A stretch of 64,000 nucleotides of DNA, taken from positions 1 through 64,000 of the forward strand of contig JAEVYU010000001.1 in assembly GCA_023392595.1 (NCBI GenBank). The letters run 5' to 3'. This document shows, piece by piece, positions 50,138 to 58,729 of the stretch. The stretch's first letter is position 1, and each line of letters opens with the position of its first letter. The notes beneath the pieces were generated by a model, which saw only the letters and a program-made list of their open reading frames with translations, did no database searches and was not told the origin of the DNA. A program made the position numbers and the translations under genes. Source of the stretch: Bacillota bacterium. GTDB lineage: Bacteria; Bacillota; UBA4882; UBA8346.

Positions 50138-50914
50138 CTATCTTTTCCAAGTGTCGCTGCGGTACCCCATTCTTAATGCTTCCAAAGCCATCGCCTCATG
50201 GGGTGGTATATTTCCTAGATTGACATTGGGTCCAAAATCATTAATGAGTCTGGCTTGCTGGCTTTTCAATGGCGCCTCCCAGATTATTTTTTCCATAGGA
50301 AGCTCCGAGCTGAGTTTGGCCAATTTTTCATTGATAATGATTCCTTTACTATCATAGATGCCGATTCCTTGACCGGATTCCCGGGCCTCGATAATTACCC
50401 ATGAGGCGCCTGCATTCAAATCCCGAAGAGCGGTTTGAATTAAAATATTTTCATCTTGTTGTTTGGAGATTTCTTTTTTACCAACCTCGGTAATGACGTG
50501 AAGGCCACAAAGTAGTGCATCTTCAATGGCTGCTGTTCTTCGGCTGGAGGGGATTTCAATCGTGCCGTCGGAAATTTCAACCCACTTAAAACCGATTTCG
50601 ATGAGCTTATGAAAAAAGGATTCCGCCTTTTTTTGCCACAAAGCAATTTCAAAAAAAGTTCCTCCGGGATATACAGGAACTTTGTATTCCATGGCGATTG
50701 AGATTTTTTTCTTAAGAGCTTCCGGTTTATAGAGGGCTGTGGTACCGAAGGTTAATTTGATGAAATCAATAAAATCGGCATTCAATTCTAAGAAATCGTG
50801 AGTACTGGCCACTGACAAACCTTTGTCAATAATCATAGTAATTCCTTGAGGACGAGGTTTCCTAAGCCTTCCTTGAACAGGCGCTTCAATGATCCCTTGC
50901 CATAATTCTTTCAT
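50138..50914 (-). CDS. phosphosulfolactate synthase homologue (ComA/YitD family)
   Basis: 258 residues. TIM-barrel protein with family motifs GITMIIDKGLS, FIKLTFGTTALY, VYPGGTFFEIAL, KWVEISDGTIEIPSS and GASWVIIEARESG. ComA joins phosphoenolpyruvate and sulfite to give phosphosulfolactate, the first step toward coenzyme M in methanogens. In Bacillus the pathway gives sulfolactate of spores (YitD). In a spore former the second role is more plausible. No comB or comC partner is adjacent. The ATG is preceded by GGGAGTGATG. Confidence 0.82.
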   Translation of the reverse strand: MKELWQGIIEAPVQGRLRKPRPQGITMIIDKGLSVASTHDFLELNADFIDFIKLTFGTTALYKPEALKKKISIAMEYKVPVYPGGTFFEIALWQKKAESFFHKLIEIGFKWVEISDGTIEIPSSRRTAAIEDALLCGLHVITEVGKKEISKQQDENILIQTALRDLNAGASWVIIEARESGQGIGIYDSKGIIINEKLAKLSSELPMEKIIWEAPLKSQQARLINDFGPNVNLGNIPPHEAMALEALRMGYRSDTWKR

Positions 50915-51017
50915 TTATCATCACTCCCATAATATCATATGACTTAAGTTTATATTTTGTTGCAGTTCAGACATGTTTAATAAAAAATGGAATAAAAATG
51001 AATTGGGAGTGAAGCGG

Positions 51018-51476
51018 ATGTTTCAAGATAATCTGTTGTTAATTATTATTTTAGCTCTTGGTTTGGCTTTCAATAATAATTTAGTGGCAGCAAGCGCAGG
51101 CAGTTTGTTGGTTTTAAAATTCATTAAGCTAAAAACGATACTTTTTTTATTGGAACGCCGCGCCGTCGATATTGGGTTGTTATTTTTGCTGGTGGCGGTG
51201 CTTACCCCGTTTGCTCTTGATAAAGTAAAAGTTGGGGATATTTGGAAAACCTTTCAGAGCGTTCAGGGAGTATCTGCGGTTATTGGAGGAGTGATAGCAG
51301 CCTATTTATGCGGGCAAGGAATGGTTTTGCTGCAAGTTAGGCCGGAAATAGTCATTGGTTTGGTTGTAGGAACGATTATTGGGGTTTCATTATTAAAAGG
51401 GATACCGGTGGGTCCATTGGCGGCGGCGGGAGTGACAGCTATTATATTAAATTTATTGGGATTAGGGAAAAAGTAA
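51018..51476 (+). CDS. DUF441 membrane protein
   Basis: 152 residues, about four membrane helices. Family features: NLLLIIILALGLAFNNNLVA, RRAVDIGLLFLLVAVLTPFA and the later GLVVGTIIGVSLLKGIPVGP. Function is unknown. GGGAGTGAAGCGG stands just before ATG 51018; an upstream frame was rejected because it lacks the usual N-terminus. The YqhV-like gene follows after 50 bp. Confidence 0.85.
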   Translation: MFQDNLLLIIILALGLAFNNNLVAASAGSLLVLKFIKLKTILFLLERRAVDIGLLFLLVAVLTPFALDKVKVGDIWKTFQSVQGVSAVIGGVIAAYLCGQGMVLLQVRPEIVIGLVVGTIIGVSLLKGIPVGPLAAAGVTAIILNLLGLGKK

Positions 51477-51526
51477 GTTCGATGTCAAAGCCTAAAAATA
51501 CCATAAAAGTTGAAAGGAGTTGGGTC

Positions 51527-51790
51527 ATGGATCAGGTGACACTAAACAGCATGGCGGCTGTTCGAGTGATTTCCGGTTTATTAGAGATTATTGTGGCCTT
51601 TTTATTTTTAAAAGGAGGGCGGGTGGAAAACGCCCTTCGAATGAATGCGTTTTTAGGCCTTATTGGTCCTTTGATCTTTCTTTTAGTCAGTATACTCGGT
51701 GTTGTTGCAATTGCCGTAAAAGTTTCCTGGCCGAAAATGGTCATGATTTGTTTGGGAATCATCCTGGTTTTAATCGGCACCAAAAATTAG
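51527..51790 (+). CDS. YqhV-like DUF2619 membrane protein
   Basis: 87 residues with three membrane helices (AVRVISGLLEIIVAFLFL, FLGLIGPLIFLLVSILGVVAI, PKMVMICLGIILVLIG). AAAGGAG precedes ATG 51527. YqhV is a small mother-cell sporulation-associated protein in Bacillus, usually near the spoIIIA operon, which is not in this window. Its function is unknown. Confidence 0.82.
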   Translation: MDQVTLNSMAAVRVISGLLEIIVAFLFLKGGRVENALRMNAFLGLIGPLIFLLVSILGVVAIAVKVSWPKMVMICLGIILVLIGTKN

Positions 51791-51856
51791 CCGGGGTTAA
51801 ACTAAAACCAGTTTCAATAATGCTTTGATTCCGACTTTGGAGTCCGGATATCCATT

Positions 51857-53035
51857 TTAAAATTGAAGGATCCAATTGACAAAGAGTTGACGATAAACAT
51901 CATTTGGATAAGATTTTACATCCATTCCGGTTTCCAACCGGTTAACGGGGGAAAAATTTTTAACCAGGGAGCTTTTCCAACGGTAATTAAAGTCCGTCTG
52001 CTGGTAATTGGTAACCGGAGTCAGCATAATCATCCGGTTTTCCAGGGAATATCCCTTTTTCATCCCATGAATCCAATAGAATTCAATCCCTTGAGAATTG
52101 GGAATAAACCATTCTCTTTTTTCCCCGGAGGAATGAGCCAAAGAGGAATAAAGAGGCATAAATCTAGAGCCGAGATAGCCGGCTTTTATTTGAAAGAAGT
52201 TTTTTGAATTCAATTGTTTGGCGTAACTAACGAGTATTCCGGGAGTATTACTAATTTTATAATCCGGAAATTTTTCCGAGCTAAAGGAATATAAGCCGAA
52301 CTCAGTAGCAAATTTGCTGTCAGGCTGCAATTTTGCAAAATCGATACTAAAATCGGTTTCACCGGATAAACCGGGTACGACGTTGATTCCTGTAACTGTA
52401 TTTTGTCCCGTCCAGCCGATTCTGCCTGCGATATAATCTTGAGTATTTGCGACTTGGTTGGTTCCTGTCTTATATTCGGTATTTACACGGGTATAAACCC
52501 CAATAGCATGAAACCGTTTAAAATCCTTTTGTACCGCAATCCCCTCGGCCGGATTGGCATAAAAATCCGACATCATGCCGATGGGTCCCAATGAAAACTG
52601 AAAGCGGCCCAAATAGTCGATGTTGGTTGGATTGGATAGCTTCAAGAATGCTTGATCCACTTGAAAGGGAAGAGTCATCGGGGAAGTAGCTGAATTTTCA
52701 TTTCCATATTTCAGCCCCCATCCACCTAGCTGGGAAACTTTCACCGATAGCTGTAAAGTCGGATCGATATAAGCATCGAGAGCAATATTTAATTGTTGGT
52801 TGAAGTCGGGAGCCGTTAAGGCTGTATCCGATTCATTTATTTTTGAAGTCGTATCCAATTCAAATCCGCCACCAATTTGAAAACGACCCCAGGTTGAATC
52901 TAAGGATGCCACTCGATTGGAAAGCTCGTTAATTTTGCGGTCTGTGGTCGATAAGCCGGGTTGACCCATTGCTGGATAAGTAATCATCAAGACTGTAAAA
53001 CCGAGGCTCAAAATCATGGTCGAAAATTTCTTCAT
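51857..53035 (-). CDS. porin-like outer-membrane beta-barrel protein
   Basis: 392 residues. Signal peptide (FSTMILSLGFTVLMITYPAMG). A short helical stretch (DRKINELSNRVASLDSTW) precedes many amphipathic strands (GRFQFSLGPIGMMSDFYANP, SFAKQLNSK-like region, EFYWIHGMKKGYSLENRMIM). The final residue is Phe in FVNWILQF. Length suggests about 16 strands. The helical N-terminal stretch is reminiscent of trimeric envelope barrels with periplasmic anchors, but no SLH domain is present. GGAGGTTACT precedes ATG 53035. The substrate is unknown. Confidence 0.78.
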   Translation of the reverse strand: MKKFSTMILSLGFTVLMITYPAMGQPGLSTTDRKINELSNRVASLDSTWGRFQIGGGFELDTTSKINESDTALTAPDFNQQLNIALDAYIDPTLQLSVKVSQLGGWGLKYGNENSATSPMTLPFQVDQAFLKLSNPTNIDYLGRFQFSLGPIGMMSDFYANPAEGIAVQKDFKRFHAIGVYTRVNTEYKTGTNQVANTQDYIAGRIGWTGQNTVTGINVVPGLSGETDFSIDFAKLQPDSKFATEFGLYSFSSEKFPDYKISNTPGILVSYAKQLNSKNFFQIKAGYLGSRFMPLYSSLAHSSGEKREWFIPNSQGIEFYWIHGMKKGYSLENRMIMLTPVTNYQQTDFNYRWKSSLVKNFSPVNRLETGMDVKSYPNDVYRQLFVNWILQF

Positions 53036-53596
53036 AGTAACCTCCAAAGAGTGGTGTTGAGGAAAGAATCGGCTACAAGTGGCGGTGAAGAATCATAAAT
53101 AATCCAAAAAATAATGAGAGCCCGGCGTTGACGGAAAATATTGAAAGGGATTAACAGTTATTCAGTCCCAGTTCTTGCCCCTAAATTCTTTTTTATTCCC
53201 GGGAACACCTGCAAAAAAGTGGTTTAAATCAATACCAGCTTTGTCAAAAAAAAGAAAAGAATTGGGTTGACAAACGGGGCGGGTTAAACTACGAACCGGT
53301 AAGTTAACGGATGGGATCCTGAAAGTTACTTGCCGGATTCATGGTAAAAAAATACCGGCATTCAGCCGGTATTATTCAAGTGTTCAATTGTAAGACTACT
53401 TTCCCCTTTACTTGGGTCAGTTTCGGGTTTAGCAGCGGAGTTGCCAATTACTACAGTGCCTAAAATGGCACAATGAACCGGCGGATAAGACAGTAAACTT
53501 GGTTTAGAATCCAAAGATTGCCTTGTTTTTGGCTACCCTCTTCTTTGAAAACTAGCTTGATATAATGTATGCAGCAACATTTTAAAGTGTGAAAAG
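53036..53596. other. intergenic stretch with one hairpin
   Basis: Contains a perfect AATACCGGC-ATTCA-GCCGGTATT hairpin (53351-53373), possibly a terminator without a good T-run, and a TGATATAAT extended -10-like element near 53559 on the plus strand. No protein-coding ORF is evident. Confidence 0.5.
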
Positions 53597-53640
53597 GGCT
53601 GTGCTAAAAGATAAAAGAATCCTTTTAGACAGCCTCTTTT
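53597..53640. terminator. bidirectional terminator near the SASP gene
   Basis: GGCTGT, a bulged G, then CTAAAAG pairs with CTTTTAG and ACAGCC. There are T-runs on both strands (TCTTTT on plus, CCCTTTT on minus). It lies 11 bp after the SASP stop on the minus strand. Confidence 0.75.
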
Positions 53641-53650
53641 GGTTAGATGC

Positions 53651-53839
53651 CTAACCTTGCCGGGATAACAATTCTTCCGCTTTTTGAATCAGGCCGCGTA
53701 CAATTAACCCGGCTTCGCGGGTGGTGATATTACCATAGTCGTAGTTACCGTTATCAACCTGAATGCGATCTGCAAATCCTAATTCTTGTGCAATTTCGTA
53801 TTTTACCCGGTCAGAAACGATGCTGCTGCGACGACTCAA
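53651..53839 (-). CDS. small acid-soluble spore protein, alpha/beta type
   Basis: 62 residues. The pattern YEIAQELGF is the conserved first half, with the GPR protease site region represented by Glu and Leu-Gly, and YGNITTREAGLIVRGLIQKAEELL is the conserved second half. These proteins coat spore DNA and protect it from UV. TTG start with GGGAGGTG 5-6 nt upstream. This is the strongest sign that the organism makes endospores. The gene is monocistronic and followed by a hairpin terminator. Confidence 0.9.
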   Translation of the reverse strand: MSRRSSIVSDRVKYEIAQELGFADRIQVDNGNYDYGNITTREAGLIVRGLIQKAEELLSRQG

Positions 53840-54113
53840 ACATTCACCTCCCTTTGAGTTAAATCCTTCTATATCATAGCTGGATCAACTCGTTATTATT
53901 ATGAACCTCTGGGATCAAAATAAGCATGGATTTACAGTCAATTCATGGAGACGATAGGGTTGAATTTTTTAGTTATTTCCATTTTTAGCAGTGGAAAAGA
54001 ATGAATGGCATGGGTCATTATTAGGAAAGATTAACAAATGGAGAGAATGATTGAATCAGGATATGTAAATATTCATAGGATGGGATATTTATCGATGAAT
54101 TTTTTGATAAATG
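53840..54113. other. short intergenic region upstream of murC
   Basis: No gene is evident. The divergent starts of the SASP gene and murC use this region. I could not identify a sigma-G type promoter for the SASP gene by eye. Confidence 0.35.
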
Positions 54114-54122
54114 TGTTATAAT
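54114..54122 (+). promoter_or_regulatory. extended -10 promoter of murC
   Basis: TGTTATAAT, an extended -10 element; no good -35 box at the usual distance. Confidence 0.55.
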
Positions 54123-54160
54123 TGATGGGTACTAAATTTTGAGGGGAGCGCAATTTACCT

Positions 54161-55525
54161 ATGAAGCATCTCCATTTTGTGGGGATTGGCGGCGCCAGAC
54201 TGAGTGGTTTGGCAAAGTTGTATTTAGATCGGGGTTGTAAAATTACCGGTTCGGACTCCCAGGAGTCCAGAGTAACCAGAAATATGGCACAAAAAGGAAT
54301 CGAAATTTCTTACGGCCATAATGCCGAGAATATACATGGCGCAGATTTGGTGGTTTATACCACTGCGGTCGGCCAAGACAATCCTGAAGTGTTGGAAGCC
54401 AAGCGTTTGGGCATTCCGTTAACCGAGGGTGCAGAGCTGCTTGGGAAATTAATGACCGAAGTCGGAAAAGGAGTTGCCATCGCAGGGACGCACGGTAAAA
54501 CCACTACTTCGGCGATGACGGCTTTAATCCTGGTAGAAGGCGGTTTGGATCCTACAGTATTGATTGGCGGTGAATTAAGTCAGTTTCAGGGAAACCATCG
54601 CACCGGGAAGACTCCGTATATGGTTGTTGAAGCCTGTGAGTTTAAACGTTCGTTTTTAAATTTAAAACCGACAATTGAGTTGATTACCAACATTGATTGG
54701 GATCATCCCGATTGTTTTCCTACGCTGGATGATGTTATAAAAACCTTTGGAGATTTTGTCGATTTGTTACCCCCGGATGGTTTTTTGGTTAGCTGGGGCG
54801 ATGATCCCAATGCCTTTCGCCTGGGAAAATCTTTTTCCGGAAAATATATTTCCTTTGGCTATCAGGACCATTTTGACTGGCAAATTAAAAATATTCATTC
54901 GGTCCATCCGATGGGAATTGGGGCTGAGCTTTACTATCACGGGAAGAGTCAAGGTGAACTCAATTTAAAAGTGCCCGGCCGCCATAATCTGCAAAATGCT
55001 ACCGGTGCCCTAGCCTTAGCTGCCGAATTGGGAGTAGAGGTTGACTCGGCCTTAAAGACTTTAGCCGGATTCACAGGGGTTCAGCGCCGTTTTGAAATGA
55101 AAGGGGAATATCACGGAACGTTGATTGTAGATGATTACGCCCATCATCCCAGTGCGGTGCGGACCACATTGGCAGCAGCCCGGCAATTTTTTAAGGGCCG
55201 CATTTGGTGCGTTTTTCAGCCCCATCTATTCAGCAGAACCAAGTTCTTGCTTTCGGAGTTTGCCAGTTCTTTCGGAGATGCAGATATCTGTGTTTTGGCT
55301 GATATTTACCCGGCCCGCGAGATTGATCCCGGCGATATATCCAGTAAAGATTTGGCCGCTGCGGCCCAAAAACATCATCGTGATGTGCGCTATTTGGGGA
55401 GTTTTGAAAAGATTTTTGACCATCTTTCTCAGAATGTTGAGCCCGGTGATTTGGTGATTACAATGGGAGCCGGGGACATTTGGAAGGTTGGGGAAAGACT
55501 TGTTAAAGAAGAAATAAAAAGTTAG
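54161..55525 (+). CDS. murC: UDP-N-acetylmuramate-L-alanine ligase
   Basis: 454 residues, normal MurC length. GIGGARLSGLAKLYL opens the UDP-binding domain (GIGGIGMSG is more common, so this is a mild variant). Then P-loop GTHGKTTTSAM, VVEACEFKRSFLNLKP, NIDWDHPDCF and DDYAHHPSAV. The end MGAGDIWKVGERL is typical of MurC. It adds L-alanine to UDP-MurNAc in the cytoplasm. It stands apart from the usual mur-fts cluster. The ATG is preceded by GAGGGGAGCG. Confidence 0.9.
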   Translation: MKHLHFVGIGGARLSGLAKLYLDRGCKITGSDSQESRVTRNMAQKGIEISYGHNAENIHGADLVVYTTAVGQDNPEVLEAKRLGIPLTEGAELLGKLMTEVGKGVAIAGTHGKTTTSAMTALILVEGGLDPTVLIGGELSQFQGNHRTGKTPYMVVEACEFKRSFLNLKPTIELITNIDWDHPDCFPTLDDVIKTFGDFVDLLPPDGFLVSWGDDPNAFRLGKSFSGKYISFGYQDHFDWQIKNIHSVHPMGIGAELYYHGKSQGELNLKVPGRHNLQNATGALALAAELGVEVDSALKTLAGFTGVQRRFEMKGEYHGTLIVDDYAHHPSAVRTTLAAARQFFKGRIWCVFQPHLFSRTKFLLSEFASSFGDADICVLADIYPAREIDPGDISSKDLAAAAQKHHRDVRYLGSFEKIFDHLSQNVEPGDLVITMGAGDIWKVGERLVKEEIKS

Positions 55526-55574
55526 GGATTGGGGAAATAAATTTTTTCAATGAAATGATTGGTTGTTAAATGAA

Positions 55575-55621
55575 GAAGTAAGAAATGGACTGTAAAAAAC
55601 AGTCAATTTCTTACTTCTTTT
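55575..55621. terminator. bidirectional terminator between murC and a reverse gene
   Basis: Stem of 18 positions with one mismatch: GAAGTAAGAAAT...CTG with CAG...ATTTCTTACTTC, and TTTTG after it; A-rich on the other side. Confidence 0.85.
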
Positions 55622-55622
55622 G

Positions 55623-55955
55623 TTATAGCTGAACAATCAACATACCATTTTCTGCGCAAAAATCATAACGCCGGTCCTCGACCGGAATTTGAAAACGGTT
55701 TAAGAATTTTTTGGCAACAATCATTTTAGTAGTCCGGCCTTGAATCTTAAAACAATCAGAAGTAGGTTCATTCAAGGGTAAAATGCCGACTTTTTTAGTC
55801 TCAGGATCAAAGTATAATTCCACATAATTAATATTTTGCAAGTGTTTTTCTACCACTGGTTTGTAGAATGCAAAACGTCCTTTGCGGTTAATTCCAATGG
55901 TCTTGGAAGAAATGCCTTTTTTTGACCTTTCTTTTTGATATTTAATAAAACTCAA
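55623..55955 (-). CDS. conserved hypothetical protein, 110 residues
   Basis: Begins with a short basic stretch, then ISSKTIGINRKGRFAFYKPV, VELYFDPETKKVGILPLNEP and RRYDFCAENGMLIVQL. The pattern of strands with a Tyr-Phe-Asp-Pro-x-Thr turn resembles small clostridial proteins of unknown role, some of which are compared to AbrB-like or DNA-binding folds. GGAGGGATTTTTC precedes the ATG. It may be a small DNA-binding regulator; that is not shown. Confidence 0.6.
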   Translation of the reverse strand: MSFIKYQKERSKKGISSKTIGINRKGRFAFYKPVVEKHLQNINYVELYFDPETKKVGILPLNEPTSDCFKIQGRTTKMIVAKKFLNRFQIPVEDRRYDFCAENGMLIVQL

Positions 55956-56515
55956 GAAAAATCCCTCCTTTTATTTCCTAGGAAGATTGATTCTCTAAAT
56001 ATCCACCAATTCCTTCACAAATATTAAAACAACTTTTATTTTCTAAAAAATACACAAAATCGACAAAAGTGCCTGATAAAAAGATATATTATGTCGAAAA
56101 AGAAAGTTTTTTAACTTTAATACAACGACGAACTTAACGATTTTTACCTATTTAGCTCGTTTTTTACATAAAGGACCATGTTTTTGGACTTTTAACGATT
56201 CTTTTCCCAGCTTCAATGCATTTTTTAATGAAGAAAGCTTTCGTAAAGATGATTCGCCATGATAAACTCCAAGATTTTATTAAATCCTATGTTAGGGACT
56301 AAATTTTTATTCCAGCCTTTTTATCGTGAAAAGGGATGGATTCGGCTCTTTTAAAAATTTTTTATTGATGGAGTTCAATAAAGAAATAGGATTACAATTA
56401 TAAAATTGCATTCCTATTCCCAAAATTTGATATGGAATTGAGAGGGAGCGATCAAGCGGAATTAATAAAATGAAGGCTATTTGACGCAAGAAAAGGAAGA
56501 GGCGACTTTTGGCTG
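55956..56515. other. AT-rich intergenic stretch
   Basis: No gene with a ribosome binding site and no hairpin of note. A 60-codon reverse frame (56307-56489) has no protein-like pattern. Confidence 0.5.
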
Positions 56516-57058
56516 TTATAAACTATTTAGCTTTTTAACCAAACGGTGAAACTTACGTCTGTTCTTTTCATCCAGAGCTTTATCAATCTGGTTGAGTAAA
56601 TCGGCACGCTCCATTTCCCTTTGGAAGGTAGCGCTCCACAATGAAAGTTCAAAATCGATAAGGATTTGTTGGGCTCTTGTTGAGTCCAGAGAGATCGGAT
56701 CTTCTTCGACGACTGCCTGATGGGATTGACATGAGGCCCGGTCGGGAAAATAGAGCGTTAAATAAATAGGAGATTCGGCCAGTAATGACAAGCGGGAAAG
56801 AATCATGGAGCAATCCGTTACCGTGCTGTCGAAAGTTTTTAGTAAAACCGGAGGCATTCCGGTTGAACCGGTGGATACAACAAGAAGCGGCCGCAAATAG
56901 GAACCGTCCATGACAATATGGACTTGGGAAAGTAAGGACTCGTTTTCTGCAAGCCCTAAAAGAATCTGTTCCGGATAAGTAGATTGCAGGTGATAATTTT
57001 CGATAAACCAAAAAATAAAATTCTTTTTAGCCCAATTGCTGATTATTTTGCGATTCAT
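56516..57058 (-). CDS. YpiB-like protein (UPF0302 plus IDEAL domain)
   Basis: 180 residues. The N-terminal part has KKNFIFWFIENYHLQSTYPE, the YpiB/UPF0302 start, and VHIVMDGSYLRPLLVVSTGS. The C-terminus is an IDEAL-type module with IDKALDEKNRRKFHRLVKKL. In Bacillus ypiB lies beside ypiF and near the menaquinone genes, and its role is unclear. ATG 57058 has GCGAGGTTG upstream; the longer frame was not used. It stands alone here. Confidence 0.75.
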   Translation of the reverse strand: MNRKIISNWAKKNFIFWFIENYHLQSTYPEQILLGLAENESLLSQVHIVMDGSYLRPLLVVSTGSTGMPPVLLKTFDSTVTDCSMILSRLSLLAESPIYLTLYFPDRASCQSHQAVVEEDPISLDSTRAQQILIDFELSLWSATFQREMERADLLNQIDKALDEKNRRKFHRLVKKLNSL

Positions 57059-57389
57059 GGCAACCTCGCAATTTCGCGCTTGCGGCGCCTTAGTTTGATG
57101 TATTACCATAATTCATATTATTCAAGGTGATTTATTCCCATGCTAAGGATCGCGAAAGAAAAATATTTCATTTTATTTTACGATGAACCCCAATGATGTG
57201 TTCTCATAATAAGTCACTTTCTAACTCTACCCCCGGTTTTCCTGCTATTTAAAGAAAGGAATAAATGGAATCTCACGCGAAAAAAAATATAAATCTTTCA
57301 TAAAAACCGATTTAATGGTATATTTATTACATACATCACCAGATTCGGCATAAATAGATGCATAATTATTCATGAAAGCGGGCTGTGGG
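57059..57389. other. divergent intergenic region
   Basis: Separates a reverse and a forward gene. Several AT-rich blocks are present, but no promoter or hairpin stands out. Confidence 0.35.
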
Positions 57390-57857
57390 ATGATTACATT
57401 TCGAAAAGCAAAAATGACCGATGTTGAGAATCTTCATCAATTGATTAATGACTTTGCGGCTAAGGGATACATGTTGCCCCGTTCACGGAATACTTTATAC
57501 GAGGCCTTAAGGGAATTTATCGTGATTGAGGATGAAGGAAATCTTGTGGGTACCGGGGCTTTACATGTCATTTGGGAAAATCTGGCGGAGATCAGGGCTT
57601 TGGCGGTTAAAGAAAAATATCAGCGCCAAGGTGTTGGTGCACAGTTAATTGACAAGTTGCTGAAGGAAGCTTTTGAACTCGATATTCATCAGGTGTTTGC
57701 CCTCACATATCAGGTTGATTTTTTTAGAAAATGCGGTTTTGCGGAAATGAACAAAGATGAAATGCCTCATAAGATTTGGAAGGAATGCATTGACTGCCCT
57801 AAGTTTCCCAAGTGTGATGAAGTTGCCATGGCGATTACTTTACCTGGAGCCGGATGA
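57390..57857 (+). CDS. N-acetyltransferase, ArgA-like (short amino-acid acetyltransferase type)
   Basis: 155 residues, GNAT fold. The acetyl-CoA loop is VKEKYQRQGVGAQLIDKLL. The C-terminal part has FFRKCGFAEMNKDEMPHKIW, then a Cys cluster ECIDCPKFPKCDE. This layout is typical of short N-acetylglutamate-synthase-like proteins. The reaction would be acetylation of glutamate in arginine synthesis, but no other arg gene is near, so the substrate is uncertain. ATG 57390 was chosen because it starts the fold; the ribosome binding site is weak. Confidence 0.75.
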   Translation: MITFRKAKMTDVENLHQLINDFAAKGYMLPRSRNTLYEALREFIVIEDEGNLVGTGALHVIWENLAEIRALAVKEKYQRQGVGAQLIDKLLKEAFELDIHQVFALTYQVDFFRKCGFAEMNKDEMPHKIWKECIDCPKFPKCDEVAMAITLPGAG

Positions 57858-58031
57858 ATCCCGTATCTTGGGAGTAAATGCCAGACAAGGCTGGCCATCC
57901 GATTGTCTAACCAACATGGACGGCAATTGCCGGCATTTGAAGCCAAATGCCTTGCAGCCGTTAGGAAAATTTTTGTCCCAAGTAATATAAAAATTTTGGC
58001 ACTGAAAACAGTTGATTTTTTCTTGTCCCAT
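57840..58031 (-). CDS. small conserved cysteine-rich protein
   Basis: 63 residues: INCFQCQNFYITWDKNFPNG, CKAFGFKCRQLPSML and SDGQPCLAF. The pattern CxxC-x-(F/Y)-Y-x-T-W-D...CKAFGFK...GQPC is one I recall from a widespread small family of unknown function, sometimes mislabelled as uracil-DNA glycosylase. The cysteines suggest zinc or Fe-S binding. It overlaps the end of the acetyltransferase gene by 18 bp tail to tail. Confidence 0.7.
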   Translation of the reverse strand: MGQEKINCFQCQNFYITWDKNFPNGCKAFGFKCRQLPSMLVRQSDGQPCLAFTPKIRDSSGSR

Positions 58032-58307
58032 CGTATTTTTGTACCATATTTTTAAAGAAAGTTCAATAAGTTCTTGGAGTAACTCCCTATGATTTGACCT
58101 TCTTTGACCAATTGCCCCGAAAGCGCGAGCAGGAAGGAAAAAAATAAAAAAATCCGGTGACTGGCGTAAATATTTTTGGATAGTAAGGAAAATCGGAAAT
58201 GTTTCTTTATTAAAAGGTAAAATTGAAAGTTGGCTAATGATACCGAATCGGATATGATAATAACAGAAAGGTCAATAAAGAACAAACAAATTTGGGAGGT
58301 GTTCATA

Positions 58308-58721
58308 ATGTTTAGCTTAGTACCTTTTAGAATGAACGCGTTGGATAGAACTTTATGGGATGACTTTTTTGGAGAGGACTTAATTCCGGCGAAATTCGCC
58401 TCGTTTAAAACTGACATCGCCGAAAATGACAAAGAATATGTCATAGAAGCTGATTTGCCGGGATTTAACAAGGAAGCGATCCAGGTGGAGATAGTGGATA
58501 ACCGTTTGACCATTAGCGCCAAGAAAGATGATGCCGTCGAGGAAAACAACGATAATTACATCCGAAAAGAGCGCCACATGGGAGAAGTTTCCCGCAGCTT
58601 CGTAATGGATGACGTCAAAGAGGAAGAAATCAAAGCCGAGTTCAAAGACGGAGTTTTAAAAGTGGTTCTACCCAAAAAGGAACCTATTCAAAACCGCGTT
58701 CGCAAAATTGGATTGAATTAA
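58308..58721 (+). CDS. Hsp20/alpha-crystallin small heat-shock protein
   Basis: 137 residues. The alpha-crystallin domain (about 40-130) has YVIEADLPGFNKEAIQVEI, RLTISAKKDD, RKERHMGEVSRSFVM and FKDGVLKVVLPKKE. Such proteins form oligomers that hold unfolded proteins. GGAGGTG sits about 7 nt before ATG 58308. The region 58032-58307 shows no CIRCE or other operator by eye. It is convergent with the histidine kinase gene, separated by a large hairpin element. Confidence 0.92.
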   Translation: MFSLVPFRMNALDRTLWDDFFGEDLIPAKFASFKTDIAENDKEYVIEADLPGFNKEAIQVEIVDNRLTISAKKDDAVEENNDNYIRKERHMGEVSRSFVMDDVKEEEIKAEFKDGVLKVVLPKKEPIQNRVRKIGLN

Positions 58722-58729
58722 CGATAACG

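Noticed and set aside
53558..53640. Possible small RNA from an extended -10 element to a hairpin
   Set aside because: There is no -35 box at a proper distance and the hairpin is explained as the SASP terminator.
54161..55525. Mpl (tripeptide recycling ligase) instead of MurC
   Set aside because: The EACEFKRSFL and DIWKVGE segments and the length fit MurC better; the organism would otherwise lack a visible MurC here, although the rest of the genome was not seen.
56307..56489. 60-codon reverse frame
   Set aside because: No ribosome binding site, no recognisable pattern, AT-rich intergenic DNA.
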